The notes under the pieces: generated by a model
What the model was told of the DNA's origin: nothing
The model's input: only the letters and a program-made list of their open reading frames with translations
The model's database searches: none
Position numbers and translations under genes: made by a program
Shown: positions 29,531-38,126 of the stretch, piece by piece
Layout: the number at the start of each line of letters is the position of its first letter
How positions within the stretch are numbered: position 1 is the stretch's first letter
NCBI GenBank assembly: GCA_963817485.1
Contig: CAWFOR010000023.1
Location: 43,844 to 107,843, forward strand
Source: Hyphomicrobium_A sp963817485
GTDB taxonomy: Bacteria; Pseudomonadota; Alphaproteobacteria; Rhizobiales; Hyphomicrobiaceae
DNA: 64,000 bases
Direction: 5' to 3'

Positions 29531-29854
29531 TCACGCGACGACGAGCGGCACTTTCTCGACCGTGGTCTCACCCTCGTCGTCGATCCAGGTGAACTCGAGC
29601 GTGCCGGGGCCGGGAACCTTCAGGAAGAACGCGAAGTATGGGTTGGCCGCGATGCCGGAGCCGATCGCGGCGGAGAACACCGCGCGGCCCTCGAACGTCG
29701 CAGTGAAGGTATGGATGATGTCGCGCGGGATCTTGTTGCCGGCGGCGTCCTTGCGGTTGCCCGTCTCCATGATGTGGGTGGCAAGCGCCTTGATCTCGAT
29801 GATATCGCCCGGCTTGACGCCATCTGGAATTTTTATGCGCGGTGGCTTTTTCAT
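29531..29854 (-). CDS. soxZ: thiosulfate oxidation carrier complex protein SoxZ
   Basis: A 107-aa all-beta protein that pairs with SoxY to form the periplasmic carrier of sulfur intermediates. The sequence starts KIPDGVKPGDIIEIKALATH and has the FTATFEGRAVFSAAIGSGIAANPYFAFF core and the C-terminal FTWIDDEGET strand of the family. There is no signal peptide: SoxZ is exported together with SoxY by the Tat system. It begins 8 bp after the soxY stop, so they form an operon. Length is standard. Confidence 0.92.
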   Translation of the reverse strand: MKKPPRIKIPDGVKPGDIIEIKALATHIMETGNRKDAAGNKIPRDIIHTFTATFEGRAVFSAAIGSGIAANPYFAFFLKVPGPGTLEFTWIDDEGETTVEKVPLVVA

Positions 29855-29862
29855 GGTCTGGC

Positions 29863-30345
29863 TCAGGTTCCGCAGCCGCCGACTTTCACGTCGACGCTGT
29901 GCGTTGCCATGAGGAACGTGCCGTCGCTCAGCTCGGCGACGGCGACGACCTCCTGCGTCTTGGCAAGCCGCATGACCGTGGTCACGCGTGCGCGCCCCGA
30001 CAGCGGCGTGAACTTGAAGCTCGCGACAAGCGCACGCGGGTTGGCAGGTGACAGCAGATGGATCGCCTTGACGTAGCTCTCCGCCGTCATCGGGCTCTCG
30101 ACGCCGAGTGCGACCGGCACGTAGTCGCCGTTCTCGATGGACGCGGGGAGGTCCATGTCGATGCCGCCGCTGTGCGGTGCGGCGCCTTTCAGGAGGTCGG
30201 CGAGCACGGTCTCGAATTCGGCGCTGCCGGCGACCGCGTGCGCGTCGGGGGACGCGCCGACGAGAACGGCAAGCAGCGCGGCGGCGCCGGCACCCAGCAC
30301 AAAATCTCGGCGGTCAATTACCTCGATGCGGAAATCGTCGGCCAT
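29863..30345 (-). CDS. soxY: thiosulfate oxidation carrier protein SoxY (GGCGT C-terminus)
   Basis: A 160-aa periplasmic swinging-arm protein. A Tat signal (DRRDFVLGAGAAALL) occupies residues ~10-40. The C-terminus is VGGCGT, with Cys158 third from the end, the residue that carries the sulfur substrate as a thioether-like persulfide; the canonical end is GGCGG, so the last Gly is replaced by Thr. The start at 30345 gives the Tat signal at the right distance. No soxXA, soxB or soxCD is within the window, but the divergent flavoprotein sulfide dehydrogenase starts 82 bp away, so sulfide or polysulfide may be loaded by that route. Confidence 0.9.
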   Translation of the reverse strand: MADDFRIEVIDRRDFVLGAGAAALLAVLVGASPDAHAVAGSAEFETVLADLLKGAAPHSGGIDMDLPASIENGDYVPVALGVESPMTAESYVKAIHLLSPANPRALVASFKFTPLSGRARVTTVMRLAKTQEVVAVAELSDGTFLMATHSVDVKVGGCGT

Positions 30346-30427
30346 CGGCGGGTTTTGTCCATTGCCGCTTCTCGTCAGTCCCGCTAACGATATCGGCAAT
30401 CGTGCGCCGGGAACAAGGCACAAGACC

Positions 30428-31744
30428 ATGATGAATCGTAGGGAGTTCGTTAGACTTTCGGGGGCACTGGCGGTCGCGGCGGCAACTCCGGGCTTTCTCA
30501 CCAAGGCGGCAATCGCCAAGGGCGGCGGCAAGGTCGTCATCGTCGGCGGCGGAGCGGGCGGCGCGACCGTCGCGCGCGTCCTGAAGAGCGAAGCGCCGCA
30601 GCTCGACGTAACGGTGGTCGAGACGCAGCCGATCTACACGACCTGCTTCAACTCCAATCACTACTTCGGCGGCTTTAGAACGTTTGCCTCGCTGCAGCAC
30701 TCCTACGACGGGCTGCGCAAGCTCGGCATCACGGTTGCCACCGACTGGGCGAGCGACATCGACACCGCGAAGAAGACCGTCACGCTGAAGGGCGGCACCA
30801 CGCTGCCCTACGACCGGCTCGTGCTCTCGCCCGGCATCGACTTCAAGTACGAGGCGATCGCCGGCTACTCGCGAGAGGTGGCCGAGACCATGCCGCACGC
30901 CTGGAAAGCCGGTCCGCAGACCGAACTGCTGATGCGCCAGCTCGAGGCGCTCGAGGACGGCGGCACCGTCGTCATGGCAGTGCCCGGCAACCCCTATCGC
31001 TGTCCGCCCGGCCCTTACGAGCGCGCCTGCATGATCGGCTACTTCCTCAAGACCAAGAAGCCGAAATCGAAGCTCGTGATCTTCGACGCCAAGAAGACCT
31101 TCTCCAAGCAGCCGGCCTTCGAGGAGGCATTTGCGAAGTATTACGAGGGCATCATCGACCTCAACCTGACAAATGAGATCGACGACTTCCAGGTCGTGCG
31201 CGTCGATCCCGCGACGAAGGAGGTTTTCACCAAGTCGGGCACCAGCCTCAAGGCCGACGTCGCCAACATCATCCCGCCGCAGAAGGCGGGCGAGATCGCC
31301 TTCAAGGCGGGCTGCACCGAGGGCGACTGGTGCCCGGTCAAGCCCGACACGTTCGCCTCTGCCAAGGTCAAGGACGTGTACGTGCTGGGCGATTCCGCCA
31401 TCTCCGCGGAGATGCCGAAGTCGGCGTTCTCGGCCAACAGCCAGGGCAAGGTCGTGGCGGCCGACATCCTCGCCGAGCTAGCCGGCGCCGAGCACTTCCC
31501 GGCGCGGTTGCGCAACACCTGCTGGTCGCTCATCGCGCCCGAGGACAGCATCAAGATCGGCGCCAACTACGCCCCCGCCGAGAAGGACGGCAAGGCGTTC
31601 CTGGCGCCGAGCGAGCCGTTCGTATCGCAGAAGGGCGAAACCGCCGAGGTGCGCAAGGCTAACTATGTAGAAAGCCTCGCCTGGTATCACGCGATCATCG
31701 CGGACGCCTTCAACGATACGACGGCGGTTTCGCCGAAGGGCTGA
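30428..31744 (+). CDS. flavocytochrome c sulfide dehydrogenase flavoprotein subunit (FCSD/SoxF type)
   Basis: A 438-aa FAD enzyme oxidising sulfide to sulfur or polysulfide in the periplasm. A Tat signal NRREFVRLSGALAVAAA heads the protein; GGGAGGATVARVL is the FAD fold; FNSNHYFGGF and YRCPPGPYERACMIGYF are the family blocks containing active-site Cys; LGDSAIS is the second FAD contact; the C-terminal ~70 aa match the FCSD-type flavin-binding domain. No CXXCH subunit is adjacent, whereas typical FccAB carries one; the small cytochrome c at 34991 is the nearest candidate. Divergent from soxYZ with 82 bp between, suggesting shared control. Confidence 0.88.
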   Translation: MMNRREFVRLSGALAVAAATPGFLTKAAIAKGGGKVVIVGGGAGGATVARVLKSEAPQLDVTVVETQPIYTTCFNSNHYFGGFRTFASLQHSYDGLRKLGITVATDWASDIDTAKKTVTLKGGTTLPYDRLVLSPGIDFKYEAIAGYSREVAETMPHAWKAGPQTELLMRQLEALEDGGTVVMAVPGNPYRCPPGPYERACMIGYFLKTKKPKSKLVIFDAKKTFSKQPAFEEAFAKYYEGIIDLNLTNEIDDFQVVRVDPATKEVFTKSGTSLKADVANIIPPQKAGEIAFKAGCTEGDWCPVKPDTFASAKVKDVYVLGDSAISAEMPKSAFSANSQGKVVAADILAELAGAEHFPARLRNTCWSLIAPEDSIKIGANYAPAEKDGKAFLAPSEPFVSQKGETAEVRKANYVESLAWYHAIIADAFNDTTAVSPKG

Positions 31745-31756
31745 GGTAAGCACGAC

Positions 31757-32188
31757 ATGCGCACTCTGACGACCATCGCTTTGACCGCGGCGCTGAGCGC
31801 CGGTTGGCTCGCGAACACAGCACGCGCCGACGACATCGATGCGCTGTTCCTCGGCGGCTACTGGTGTGCGTGGGAGGACAAGACGAAGACGGAAGCGATC
31901 CCGCGCAACCGGACGTTCCTGCTCACGCGCCTGGTCGAGGCGACCGGCTCTGCTTCGGAGACCAACTTCACCGAGTTCCTGGTCGACGTGACGGGTGACA
32001 TGCGCGGCCAGCGCATCCTCCTGCTGCAGAAGCAGAAGAACGCGGACGGCACGACCTGCAAGACCGACTGCATGGTCGCGCGGCGCATCGTCAACAAGGA
32101 CCTCCTGGAGCACGGCGAGTGGAACGGCACCACCGGCGTCTTCAAGTCGGCCAACCCGCGCGAATACATCTACCGCTGTGAAAAGTGA
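31757..32188 (+). CDS. secreted hypothetical protein downstream of the sulfide dehydrogenase
   Basis: A 143-aa protein with a clear signal peptide (TTIALTAALSAGWLANTARAD). The mature part has five Cys (WCAWED, TCKTDCM and the C-terminal YRCEK) and no CXXCH, so it is not a cytochrome. It begins 12 bp after the flavoprotein, so it is probably co-transcribed and may serve in the same periplasmic sulfur pathway. I do not recognise its family. Confidence 0.7.
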   Translation: MRTLTTIALTAALSAGWLANTARADDIDALFLGGYWCAWEDKTKTEAIPRNRTFLLTRLVEATGSASETNFTEFLVDVTGDMRGQRILLLQKQKNADGTTCKTDCMVARRIVNKDLLEHGEWNGTTGVFKSANPREYIYRCEK

Positions 32189-32331
32189 GGGCAGGCGGGA
32201 CCTCTGCTTCGCGGGGCGTGCTTTCAACTGTCATCTCGGACCTGCGCGACGTCCGGGACCGTCATACTCTCGGCTTCTCTGCACCTGGAGCTCGCCTGGG
32301 AGAGGTCGCGGCGGACCGTTGGTCGGCACGG

Positions 32332-32402
32332 GTGAGGGGATGCGCGCTCGTCGACGTCGTCCCCTCACCCAATGAGAACCCTCGCCCCGGTGGAGAGGGG
32401 AT
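32332..32402. repeat. G/C-rich intergenic palindromic repeat
   Basis: GTGAGGGGA (32332-32340) is repeated inverted as TCCCCTCAC (32360-32368), followed by a second imperfect palindrome CCTCGCCCC...GAGAGGGG (about 32384-32400). The block has the look of the CCCTCACCC...GAGAGGG element scattered through Hyphomicrobiales genomes. It lies after the FCSD operon and may be a transcript end or a non-autonomous repeat. Confidence 0.5.
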
Positions 32403-32779
32403 TAGTGGAGCAAGCGCTCACCGCCTCGCCGAAGCGCTTTATTGTGCTGCGCATCCTTCTGAGTGTCGAAGGGACCGCCGATATTGCAGTACATTCCCTT
32501 ATCGAAGCCCGCATATTTGTCGCTTTTCACCGTGTATCCGGGGCCGTCAATGCTCTTGGATTTCGAACCGCCATAGATCGCATACCAGCAGCCGTTTGGG
32601 CGACCCGCGGCGACGCAATTGTCGGTCGGGGCCCGGAACAGGTACCAGCGGGGCAGAGGTTCGGTCCCACCTTCTTCGCCGCTATTCGCGATGCTCGGAG
32701 CTGCATCGAGGATCCCCTGGGGACGGCATCTCGATTTGCCGGCTGCCGGAGCTCTCGCCAAGATTGAGAGCGCCGCCAC
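32402..32779 (-). CDS. possible small hypothetical protein (start uncertain)
   Basis: About 125 aa from ATG at 32779. The N-terminal ~45 residues look non-coding, but the rest is protein-like: PRWYLFRAPTDNC, then CWYAIYGGSKSKSIDGPGYT and YCNIGGPFDTQKDAQHN, with three or four Cys and many aromatic residues. It could be the mature part of a small secreted protein whose signal peptide has been lost or lies in another frame. No ribosome-binding site decides the start. Family not recognised. Confidence 0.4.
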   Translation of the reverse strand: MAALSILARAPAAGKSRCRPQGILDAAPSIANSGEEGGTEPLPRWYLFRAPTDNCVAAGRPNGCWYAIYGGSKSKSIDGPGYTVKSDKYAGFDKGMYCNIGGPFDTQKDAQHNKALRRGGERLLH

Positions 32780-33214
32780 TCGCGATCAAGGGTAATGCTC
32801 TTGCCGGGCGAGAGATCCATTGCCTTGGACCGCGTTAAAGCGAGCCTCGCACAGCGCGGCCCCGGCTCTCTGAGGGAGCTAACGCGGTCGGCGGCGGAAT
32901 TCGCGGCGCACTTGAACAACCCGCAGACCGTCCTCGAAGGCCGGCGGCACGGGCCGCTGCCCCGCGTCGGCCGCGTCAGCGTGTGCATTTTTCTCATATG
33001 ATCTCGGGCAGGGTTGCGAGAAGGATACGCCGGCGGAACGGCCGGCTGACAGGGTGCATAACATCCACGAACGTTGCGCTACCAAGATCAGAGTAGATGT
33101 CGCCGAACTGCGGTCCAGGCCGCATCGCTGCACCGACTACAAGCAACCGGCCGGCCTTCCCGGCTAAGGGTCCAGACGCGCGGGGGTGCGTCTGGACCCT
33201 TCGGCATCGTGGCG
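32780..33214. other. 435-bp stretch without a convincing gene
   Basis: Several short frames are open on both strands, but none has a start signal and recognisable protein. Nothing further seen. Confidence 0.4.
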
Positions 33215-33436
33215 TCAGGCCTTGCGCATCTGCATCGTCTTCACGTCGGAGGCGGTGAGCGCCTTGCCGCCGATGCCCCAGTGACCGCTCGCGACCTCGT
33301 GCACGCGCACCCAGGTCACGCCGCGCATGGCTTCGCCCTCGATCTCGACCATGGCGTCCGTGATCTTGCTGATCATGGCCTGCTTCTGGCCCTTGTCGAA
33401 AACGCCTTCGATGAGCTGAACGTCGACCAATGGCAT
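33215..33436 (-). CDS. 4-oxalocrotonate tautomerase family enzyme
   Basis: A 73-aa small tautomerase. After removal of the start Met the N-terminus is Pro (MPLVDVQLIEGVF), the catalytic base of the family; the remaining beta-alpha-beta unit includes KQAMISKITDAMVEIEGEAM and a C-terminal strand VRVHEV. Such proteins work as hexamers or dimers and tautomerise or dehalogenate small keto acids. The ATG at 33436 has GGAAAA upstream. It is divergent from the HxlR regulator at 33627, which may control it. Confidence 0.8.
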   Translation of the reverse strand: MPLVDVQLIEGVFDKGQKQAMISKITDAMVEIEGEAMRGVTWVRVHEVASGHWGIGGKALTASDVKTMQMRKA

Positions 33437-33626
33437 GAGAGTTTTCCTTTCGTATTGGCTTGGCGGCGGGAGGAGCCCCGCCACGTGGCGGCCGACGTCG
33501 CACGGGCGTCGGGCAGTCCGCCAGTTCACGAACTGAATCGGACCCGATACAGAAACTGAACTAGTCAGCCGATGGGAGAGGGGCTTAGGGTCCGCGGTGT
33601 CCTCAGAGTGCTGAAGGAGCGACCCG

Positions 33627-34325
33627 ATGGCGAACGCCAGCTACAACCAGTTCTGCCCCGTGGCCATGGCTGCCGAAATCCTATGCTCACGCTGGACGCT
33701 GGTGCTCCTGCGCGAGCTCATCGTTGGATCGACGCGCTTCAACGAGCTGCGCCGCGGTGTGCCCAGGATGTCGCCCGCGCTGTTGTCGAAGCGCCTCAAG
33801 GACCTCGAGGCTGCGGGAATTGTGTCGCGCTCGGCGGTACGGGGCGAGCCGGAGGTGTTCGAATATCGGCTCACCAAGGCGGGGCGCGACCTGCGCGCCG
33901 TGGTCGAGGCCGTTGGCATTTGGGGACACAGGTGGATCGAGACCGAGGCGTCGTTGAACAATCTCGATGCCAATCTCCTGATGTGGGACATGCGACGCAA
34001 CATCGATCCTGAGCCCATGCCGCATCGCCGCAGCACGATCGAGGTCATTTTTGCCGACCAGCCGACGGTACGGCGCAAGTGGTGGCTGATCGTGGAGCCC
34101 GGCAAGGAGGTCGATCTGTGCTCCGTCGACCCGGGCTTCGAGGTCGATCTCTATCTCGCGACCGACCTGCGCACGATGACCGAGATCTGGATGGGCTACA
34201 CGTCGCTCGCGCGCGCGAAGGAGGACGGGCGGCTCACGGTAACCGGCAACCGCCAGCTCGAGGCCAAGTTGAAATCGTGGCTCGGCCTCAGCCGCTTTGC
34301 CAAGGTCGAGAAGCTGGTCGCGTAG
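33627..34325 (+). CDS. HxlR-family winged-helix transcriptional regulator with C-terminal extension
   Basis: A 232-aa protein. Residues ~8-95 are the HxlR winged helix: CPVAMAAEILCSRWTLVLLREL with the conserved Cys10, then FNELRRGVPRMSPALLSKRLKDLE (recognition helix) and the wing FEYRLTKAGRDL. The remaining ~130 residues match the SCP2-like/C-terminal half seen in long HxlR proteins, suggesting ligand binding. A good ribosome site AAGGAG precedes the ATG. The divergent tautomerase gene is the probable target. Confidence 0.83.
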   Translation: MANASYNQFCPVAMAAEILCSRWTLVLLRELIVGSTRFNELRRGVPRMSPALLSKRLKDLEAAGIVSRSAVRGEPEVFEYRLTKAGRDLRAVVEAVGIWGHRWIETEASLNNLDANLLMWDMRRNIDPEPMPHRRSTIEVIFADQPTVRRKWWLIVEPGKEVDLCSVDPGFEVDLYLATDLRTMTEIWMGYTSLARAKEDGRLTVTGNRQLEAKLKSWLGLSRFAKVEKLVA

Positions 34326-34343
34326 CATCCAGGGATACAAACG

Positions 34344-34652
34344 ATGCTCGAGCTGAGACCCACGTGCGAGCACTGCAACCGGGCCCTGCCGCCGCAATCG
34401 ACGGAGGCGCGCATCTGCTCCTACGAGTGTACGTTCTGCGCGTCCTGCGTCGATACCGTGTTGGGCAACGTTTGCCCCAACTGCGGGGGCGGGTTTGCTC
34501 CGCGGCCGATCCGGCCGGCAACCAACTGGAGGGGCGATAACTACCTGGGCAAGGATCCGGCCAGCACGCGCGTCAGGCACAGGCCGGTCGAAGCGGCCGC
34601 GCACGCTCAGTTTTCGGCCGACGTTCGGCGTCTTCCACCGGAGGCTCGCTAA
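34344..34652 (+). CDS. DUF1272 domain-containing protein
   Basis: A 102-aa protein whose first ~60 residues are the DUF1272 Cys-rich zinc-ribbon-like domain: MLELRPTCEHCNRALPP, then ICSYECTFCASC and CPNCGGGF, seven to eight Cys forming two probable zinc sites. The function of DUF1272 is unknown. It begins 18 bp after the HxlR gene and may be co-transcribed. The C-terminal ~40 residues are Arg-rich and not conserved-looking. Confidence 0.8.
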   Translation: MLELRPTCEHCNRALPPQSTEARICSYECTFCASCVDTVLGNVCPNCGGGFAPRPIRPATNWRGDNYLGKDPASTRVRHRPVEAAAHAQFSADVRRLPPEAR

Positions 34653-34661
34653 CCGCAACGC

Positions 34662-34895
34662 CTATTTGGAGGTCGGCTGCGGCACGGGGGCCGGCGGCTG
34701 CACCACGGGTACTGGAGAGACCACCGGCGGGGCGACGGTGGCCGATCTCGGGACAGGGAATGTCGGAGCCGATGGGATGACGACGTGGCCAGGGTCGCCC
34801 TGTGCCAGCGCGGAGCTCGCGCACGGGAGGCTGAGCGCCAGAGCCGCAGCCAACGCCACTGCGTTACGAGCCGAACCGAAGAAAAATCTCGTCAT
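34662..34895 (-). CDS. small Pro-rich secreted protein
   Basis: A 77-aa peptide with a signal sequence (ALAAALALSLPCASSALAQ) followed by a short Pro/Val-rich tail (VVSPVPVVQPPAPVPQP). It could anchor to the envelope through the Cys in the hydrophobic segment, though a lipobox is not convincing. It converges on the DUF1272 gene 9 bp away. Function unknown. Confidence 0.55.
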   Translation of the reverse strand: MTRFFFGSARNAVALAAALALSLPCASSALAQGDPGHVVIPSAPTFPVPRSATVAPPVVSPVPVVQPPAPVPQPTSK

Positions 34896-34990
34896 GAAGA
34901 TCGTGCCTCGCAATGTTGCAGGATGCAGTGACTAGAATTCGAGCCGCGCCAATGGCGACATGCCCATAGAAGCGTGACGTCATTGCGACT

Positions 34991-35338
34991 TCAAGGCGCG
35001 CGTGCGGCACCGCCCGGCGCCCTTGATAGCGAGGCAAAGTAGGCGGCCAGTGCCGCGATCTGCTGCTCGTCGAGCGACTTCGCCACCGACACCATCACCG
35101 GATTGGTCCGTCGCCCCTCGCGAAAGGCGTGCAGGAGATCCGTAAGCTCCGCGGCAGGCCTGCCCGCAAGGCGGGGAATGCCGCTCTCCTTCCCCTCGCC
35201 GGCATCGGCGCCATGGCAGGCGGTGCACTCCTGGGCAAGGTGACGGCCGTAAGGCAGTAGCGAGCCGGTCTCCTCCGCCGCGGCCGCAGCCGGCACCAGC
35301 GCCGCAAGAACGATCGCCAAGGTCACGCCTCTCGGCAT
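34991..35338 (-). CDS. small periplasmic class I cytochrome c
   Basis: A 115-aa protein with a signal peptide (RGVTLAIVLAALVPAAAAA) and one haem site CTACH near residue 37; the distal Met is probably in TNPVMVSVAKSL, followed by QIAALAAYFASL, the helix typical of c4/FccA-like haem domains. It may accept electrons from the flavoprotein sulfide dehydrogenase at 30428, which lacks an adjacent haem subunit, but it is 3 kb away. The ATG at 35338 opens the signal peptide. Confidence 0.8.
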   Translation of the reverse strand: MPRGVTLAIVLAALVPAAAAAEETGSLLPYGRHLAQECTACHGADAGEGKESGIPRLAGRPAAELTDLLHAFREGRRTNPVMVSVAKSLDEQQIAALAAYFASLSRAPGGAARAP

Positions 35339-35605
35339 CACGCGGTTATCTCCCCCGCCGGCGGTGCCGCTTGTGCACCTGCGAAAGCTCCACATTGCAG
35401 GGACGCGGCCTATCTATTGACGCAGCAACCCGATATGGCGAGGCTGGAGGTCGAACGCCGGCCCCGCCGGGTGCTGTCGGTCCGCTTCCCCCATTGGGAC
35501 CGATCGCAAGCCCACGTTGAGCTTAACGCCAAGGAAACGTGGCACAACTAGGTTGTCGGCGAGTTTTCGCGCGCCCTGGCACGGCCTCTCGGAGGCACTG
35601 GAAGC

Positions 35606-38086
35606 ATGGTCGAGTTCCTATTCTGCGTGCTGGTGCTGGGGGGCGTGATTGCGCTCGGCATGCGCAAGGCGCCGCTATGGGCGTGGGCCGGCTCGCTCGC
35701 CGTCGCCGCGCTCATCTGGCAATCGGGCAGCGTGCACGGCTCGATGGGGCTATTCGGCTTTCTGTTGTGGGCGTTCGCCATTGCTTTCGGGCTGCTCGCG
35801 GTGCCGGCGATCCGCCGCGCGGCGCTGATCGCGCCGGCGTTCAAGTTCGTCAAGGGTACGCTGCCCAAGGTCTCCGATACCGAGACGCAGGCGCTCGAAG
35901 CTGGCACCGTCGGCTTCGACGCGGAGCTGTTCTCCGGCACGCCCGACTGGGACAAGCTGCGTTCGATCGCGCCGATCGTGCTGACACCGGAGGAGCAGGC
36001 GTTCCTCGACGGGCCGACGCAAGACCTCTGCCGCATGATCGACGACTGGCAGGTGCGTCATGCGAACCGCGAGGTGCCGCAACCCATCTGGGACTTCCTG
36101 AAGAAGCACGGCTTCCTTGGCATGCTGATCTCCAAGGAGCATGGCGGGCTCGGCTTCTCGGCGCAGGCGCAGTCGCTCATCATCGGCAAGGTCGCCTCGC
36201 GCTCGCCCGACGTCGTCACCATCGTCATGGTGCCGAACTCGCTCGGCCCCGGCGAGCTGATCGAGAAGTATGGCACCGAGCACCAGAAGGAATACTACCT
36301 GCCGCGGCTCGCCAGGGGCGACGAGATCCCGTGCTTCGCGCTGACCGGCCCAACCTCGGGCTCGGATGCCGCGACCATGCGCGACATCGGCATCGTCACG
36401 CGCGGCGACCACGACGACGCCATCGGCATCCGGCTGTCGTGGGAAAAGCGCTACATCACGCTCGGCCCCAAGGCGACACTGCTCGGCCTCGCCTTCCGGC
36501 TGTTCGATCCGGAGAACATTCTCGGCAAGGGCGAGAACCTCGGCATCACGGTGGCGCTGATCCCGACGACGCACCCGGGCGTGCACATCGGTCGGCGGCA
36601 CCTGCCCTCGGGCGCCGCGTTCCCCAACGGCCCCAACTGGGGCAAGGACGTCATCATCCCCATCGACTGGGTGATCGGCGGCCAGGCGATGGTCGGCCAG
36701 GGCTGGCGCATGCTGATGGAGTGCCTCGCCGCGGGGCGCGCCATCTCGCTGCCGTCTTCGGCGACGGGCGGCGCCAAGGCCATGTTGCGCTTCACCAGCG
36801 CATACGCCCGCATCCGCAAGCAGTTCGGCCTCCCCATCGGGCGCATGGAGGGCATCGAGGAGCCGCTCGCGCGCATGGTCGAGGCGGCCTACGCGAGCGA
36901 AGCCGCACGCGCCGTTACTGCCGCCATGGTGTCGCGCGGCGAGCGGCCGTCCGTCATCTCCGCCTTGATGAAATACCAGACGACGGAGCGCATGCGCCGT
37001 TGCGTCAACGACGCCTTCGACGTGCACGGCGGCCGCGCCATCTGCGACGGTCCCAGCAACTACCTGCAGTCGGCCTACCAGATGGTGCCGGTGGGGGTCA
37101 CGGTCGAGGGCGCCAACATCCTGACGCGCACGCTCATCACCTTCGCGCAGGGCGCGCTGCGCTCCCACCCCTACCTCTACAGCGAGATCAAGGCCGCGCA
37201 GGACACCGATCCCGAGCGCGGCGAGGACGCTTTCGACACCGCGTTCTCCGACCACATAGCGTTCGCGGTCTCCAATGCCACGGGCGCCTTCTTCCACAAC
37301 CTCACGGGCGGCAACTTCGCGCCGGCACCCGAGCATTCCTTCGACACCGCGCACTGGTACCGCCAGCTCGGCCGCGCCTCGCGCAATTTCGCCTTCGTTG
37401 CCGACATGACGGTCGTCACGCTCGGCGGCGCGCTCAAGACCAAGCAGAAGATCACGGGGCGCCTCGCGGACGCACTGTCGGAACTCTACATCCTTGCCTG
37501 CGTCCTGAAGCGCTTCGAGGACGATGGGCGCCTGATGAGCGACGGGGACATCGTCTCGCTCGCCGCCGCCAACGGTCTTTACCGCTTCCAGGAGGCGCTG
37601 CGCGGCGTCATCGACAACTTCCCGTCCGTTCCCGCGCGCTGGTTGATGCGCGCCGTCGTGTTCCCGCTCGGCGCGCCCTACCGGCCGGCGAGCGATGCGC
37701 TGGGCCATCGCGTCGCCAAGCTCGTGCTCGAGGCGCCGGAGGTGCGCGATCGCCTGACGCGGCATATCTATGTGTCGAATGAGCTCGAAGACCCGACCGG
37801 GCTGCTCGAGGTGACGCTGAAAAAGCTGATCGCCGCCGAGGAGGCGGAGAAGAAGCTCGAGCGCGCCATCCGCGCGGGCACGATCCGGCGCTATCACGGC
37901 ATCGACTGGATCGGCGAGGCGATGGCCAAGGGCATCGTGACCGAGAGCGAGGGACAGCAGTTGCGCGAAGTCGAGGCGCTGGTCGCGCGCGTGATCGCGG
38001 TGGACGATTTCGATCCCGCCGAGCTTCGCCCCAACTACGCGAGCCTCGGGCACAACTCGCGCCGGCTCGACGCCGCCGCGGAGTAG
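35606..38086 (+). CDS. fadE: acyl-CoA dehydrogenase, FadE type
   Basis: An 826-aa membrane-anchored acyl-CoA dehydrogenase for the first step of fatty-acid beta-oxidation. The N-terminus has two or three hydrophobic helices (VEFLFCVLVLGGVIALG and following), as in E. coli FadE; the acyl-CoA dehydrogenase domains follow (about 120-510: HGFLGMLISKEHGGLGFS, CFALTGPTSGSDA), then VHGGRAICDG and the FadE-specific C-terminal domain (DUF1974, about 530-800). ATG at 35606 follows GGAGG. It leads an operon with the FadJ-like gene (40 bp), thiolase and cfa. Confidence 0.9.
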   Translation: MVEFLFCVLVLGGVIALGMRKAPLWAWAGSLAVAALIWQSGSVHGSMGLFGFLLWAFAIAFGLLAVPAIRRAALIAPAFKFVKGTLPKVSDTETQALEAGTVGFDAELFSGTPDWDKLRSIAPIVLTPEEQAFLDGPTQDLCRMIDDWQVRHANREVPQPIWDFLKKHGFLGMLISKEHGGLGFSAQAQSLIIGKVASRSPDVVTIVMVPNSLGPGELIEKYGTEHQKEYYLPRLARGDEIPCFALTGPTSGSDAATMRDIGIVTRGDHDDAIGIRLSWEKRYITLGPKATLLGLAFRLFDPENILGKGENLGITVALIPTTHPGVHIGRRHLPSGAAFPNGPNWGKDVIIPIDWVIGGQAMVGQGWRMLMECLAAGRAISLPSSATGGAKAMLRFTSAYARIRKQFGLPIGRMEGIEEPLARMVEAAYASEAARAVTAAMVSRGERPSVISALMKYQTTERMRRCVNDAFDVHGGRAICDGPSNYLQSAYQMVPVGVTVEGANILTRTLITFAQGALRSHPYLYSEIKAAQDTDPERGEDAFDTAFSDHIAFAVSNATGAFFHNLTGGNFAPAPEHSFDTAHWYRQLGRASRNFAFVADMTVVTLGGALKTKQKITGRLADALSELYILACVLKRFEDDGRLMSDGDIVSLAAANGLYRFQEALRGVIDNFPSVPARWLMRAVVFPLGAPYRPASDALGHRVAKLVLEAPEVRDRLTRHIYVSNELEDPTGLLEVTLKKLIAAEEAEKKLERAIRAGTIRRYHGIDWIGEAMAKGIVTESEGQQLREVEALVARVIAVDDFDPAELRPNYASLGHNSRRLDAAAE

Positions 38087-38126
38087 GCTGCCTCGCGACC
38101 CAGGAGCTGCAACGAGAGGACGACGC

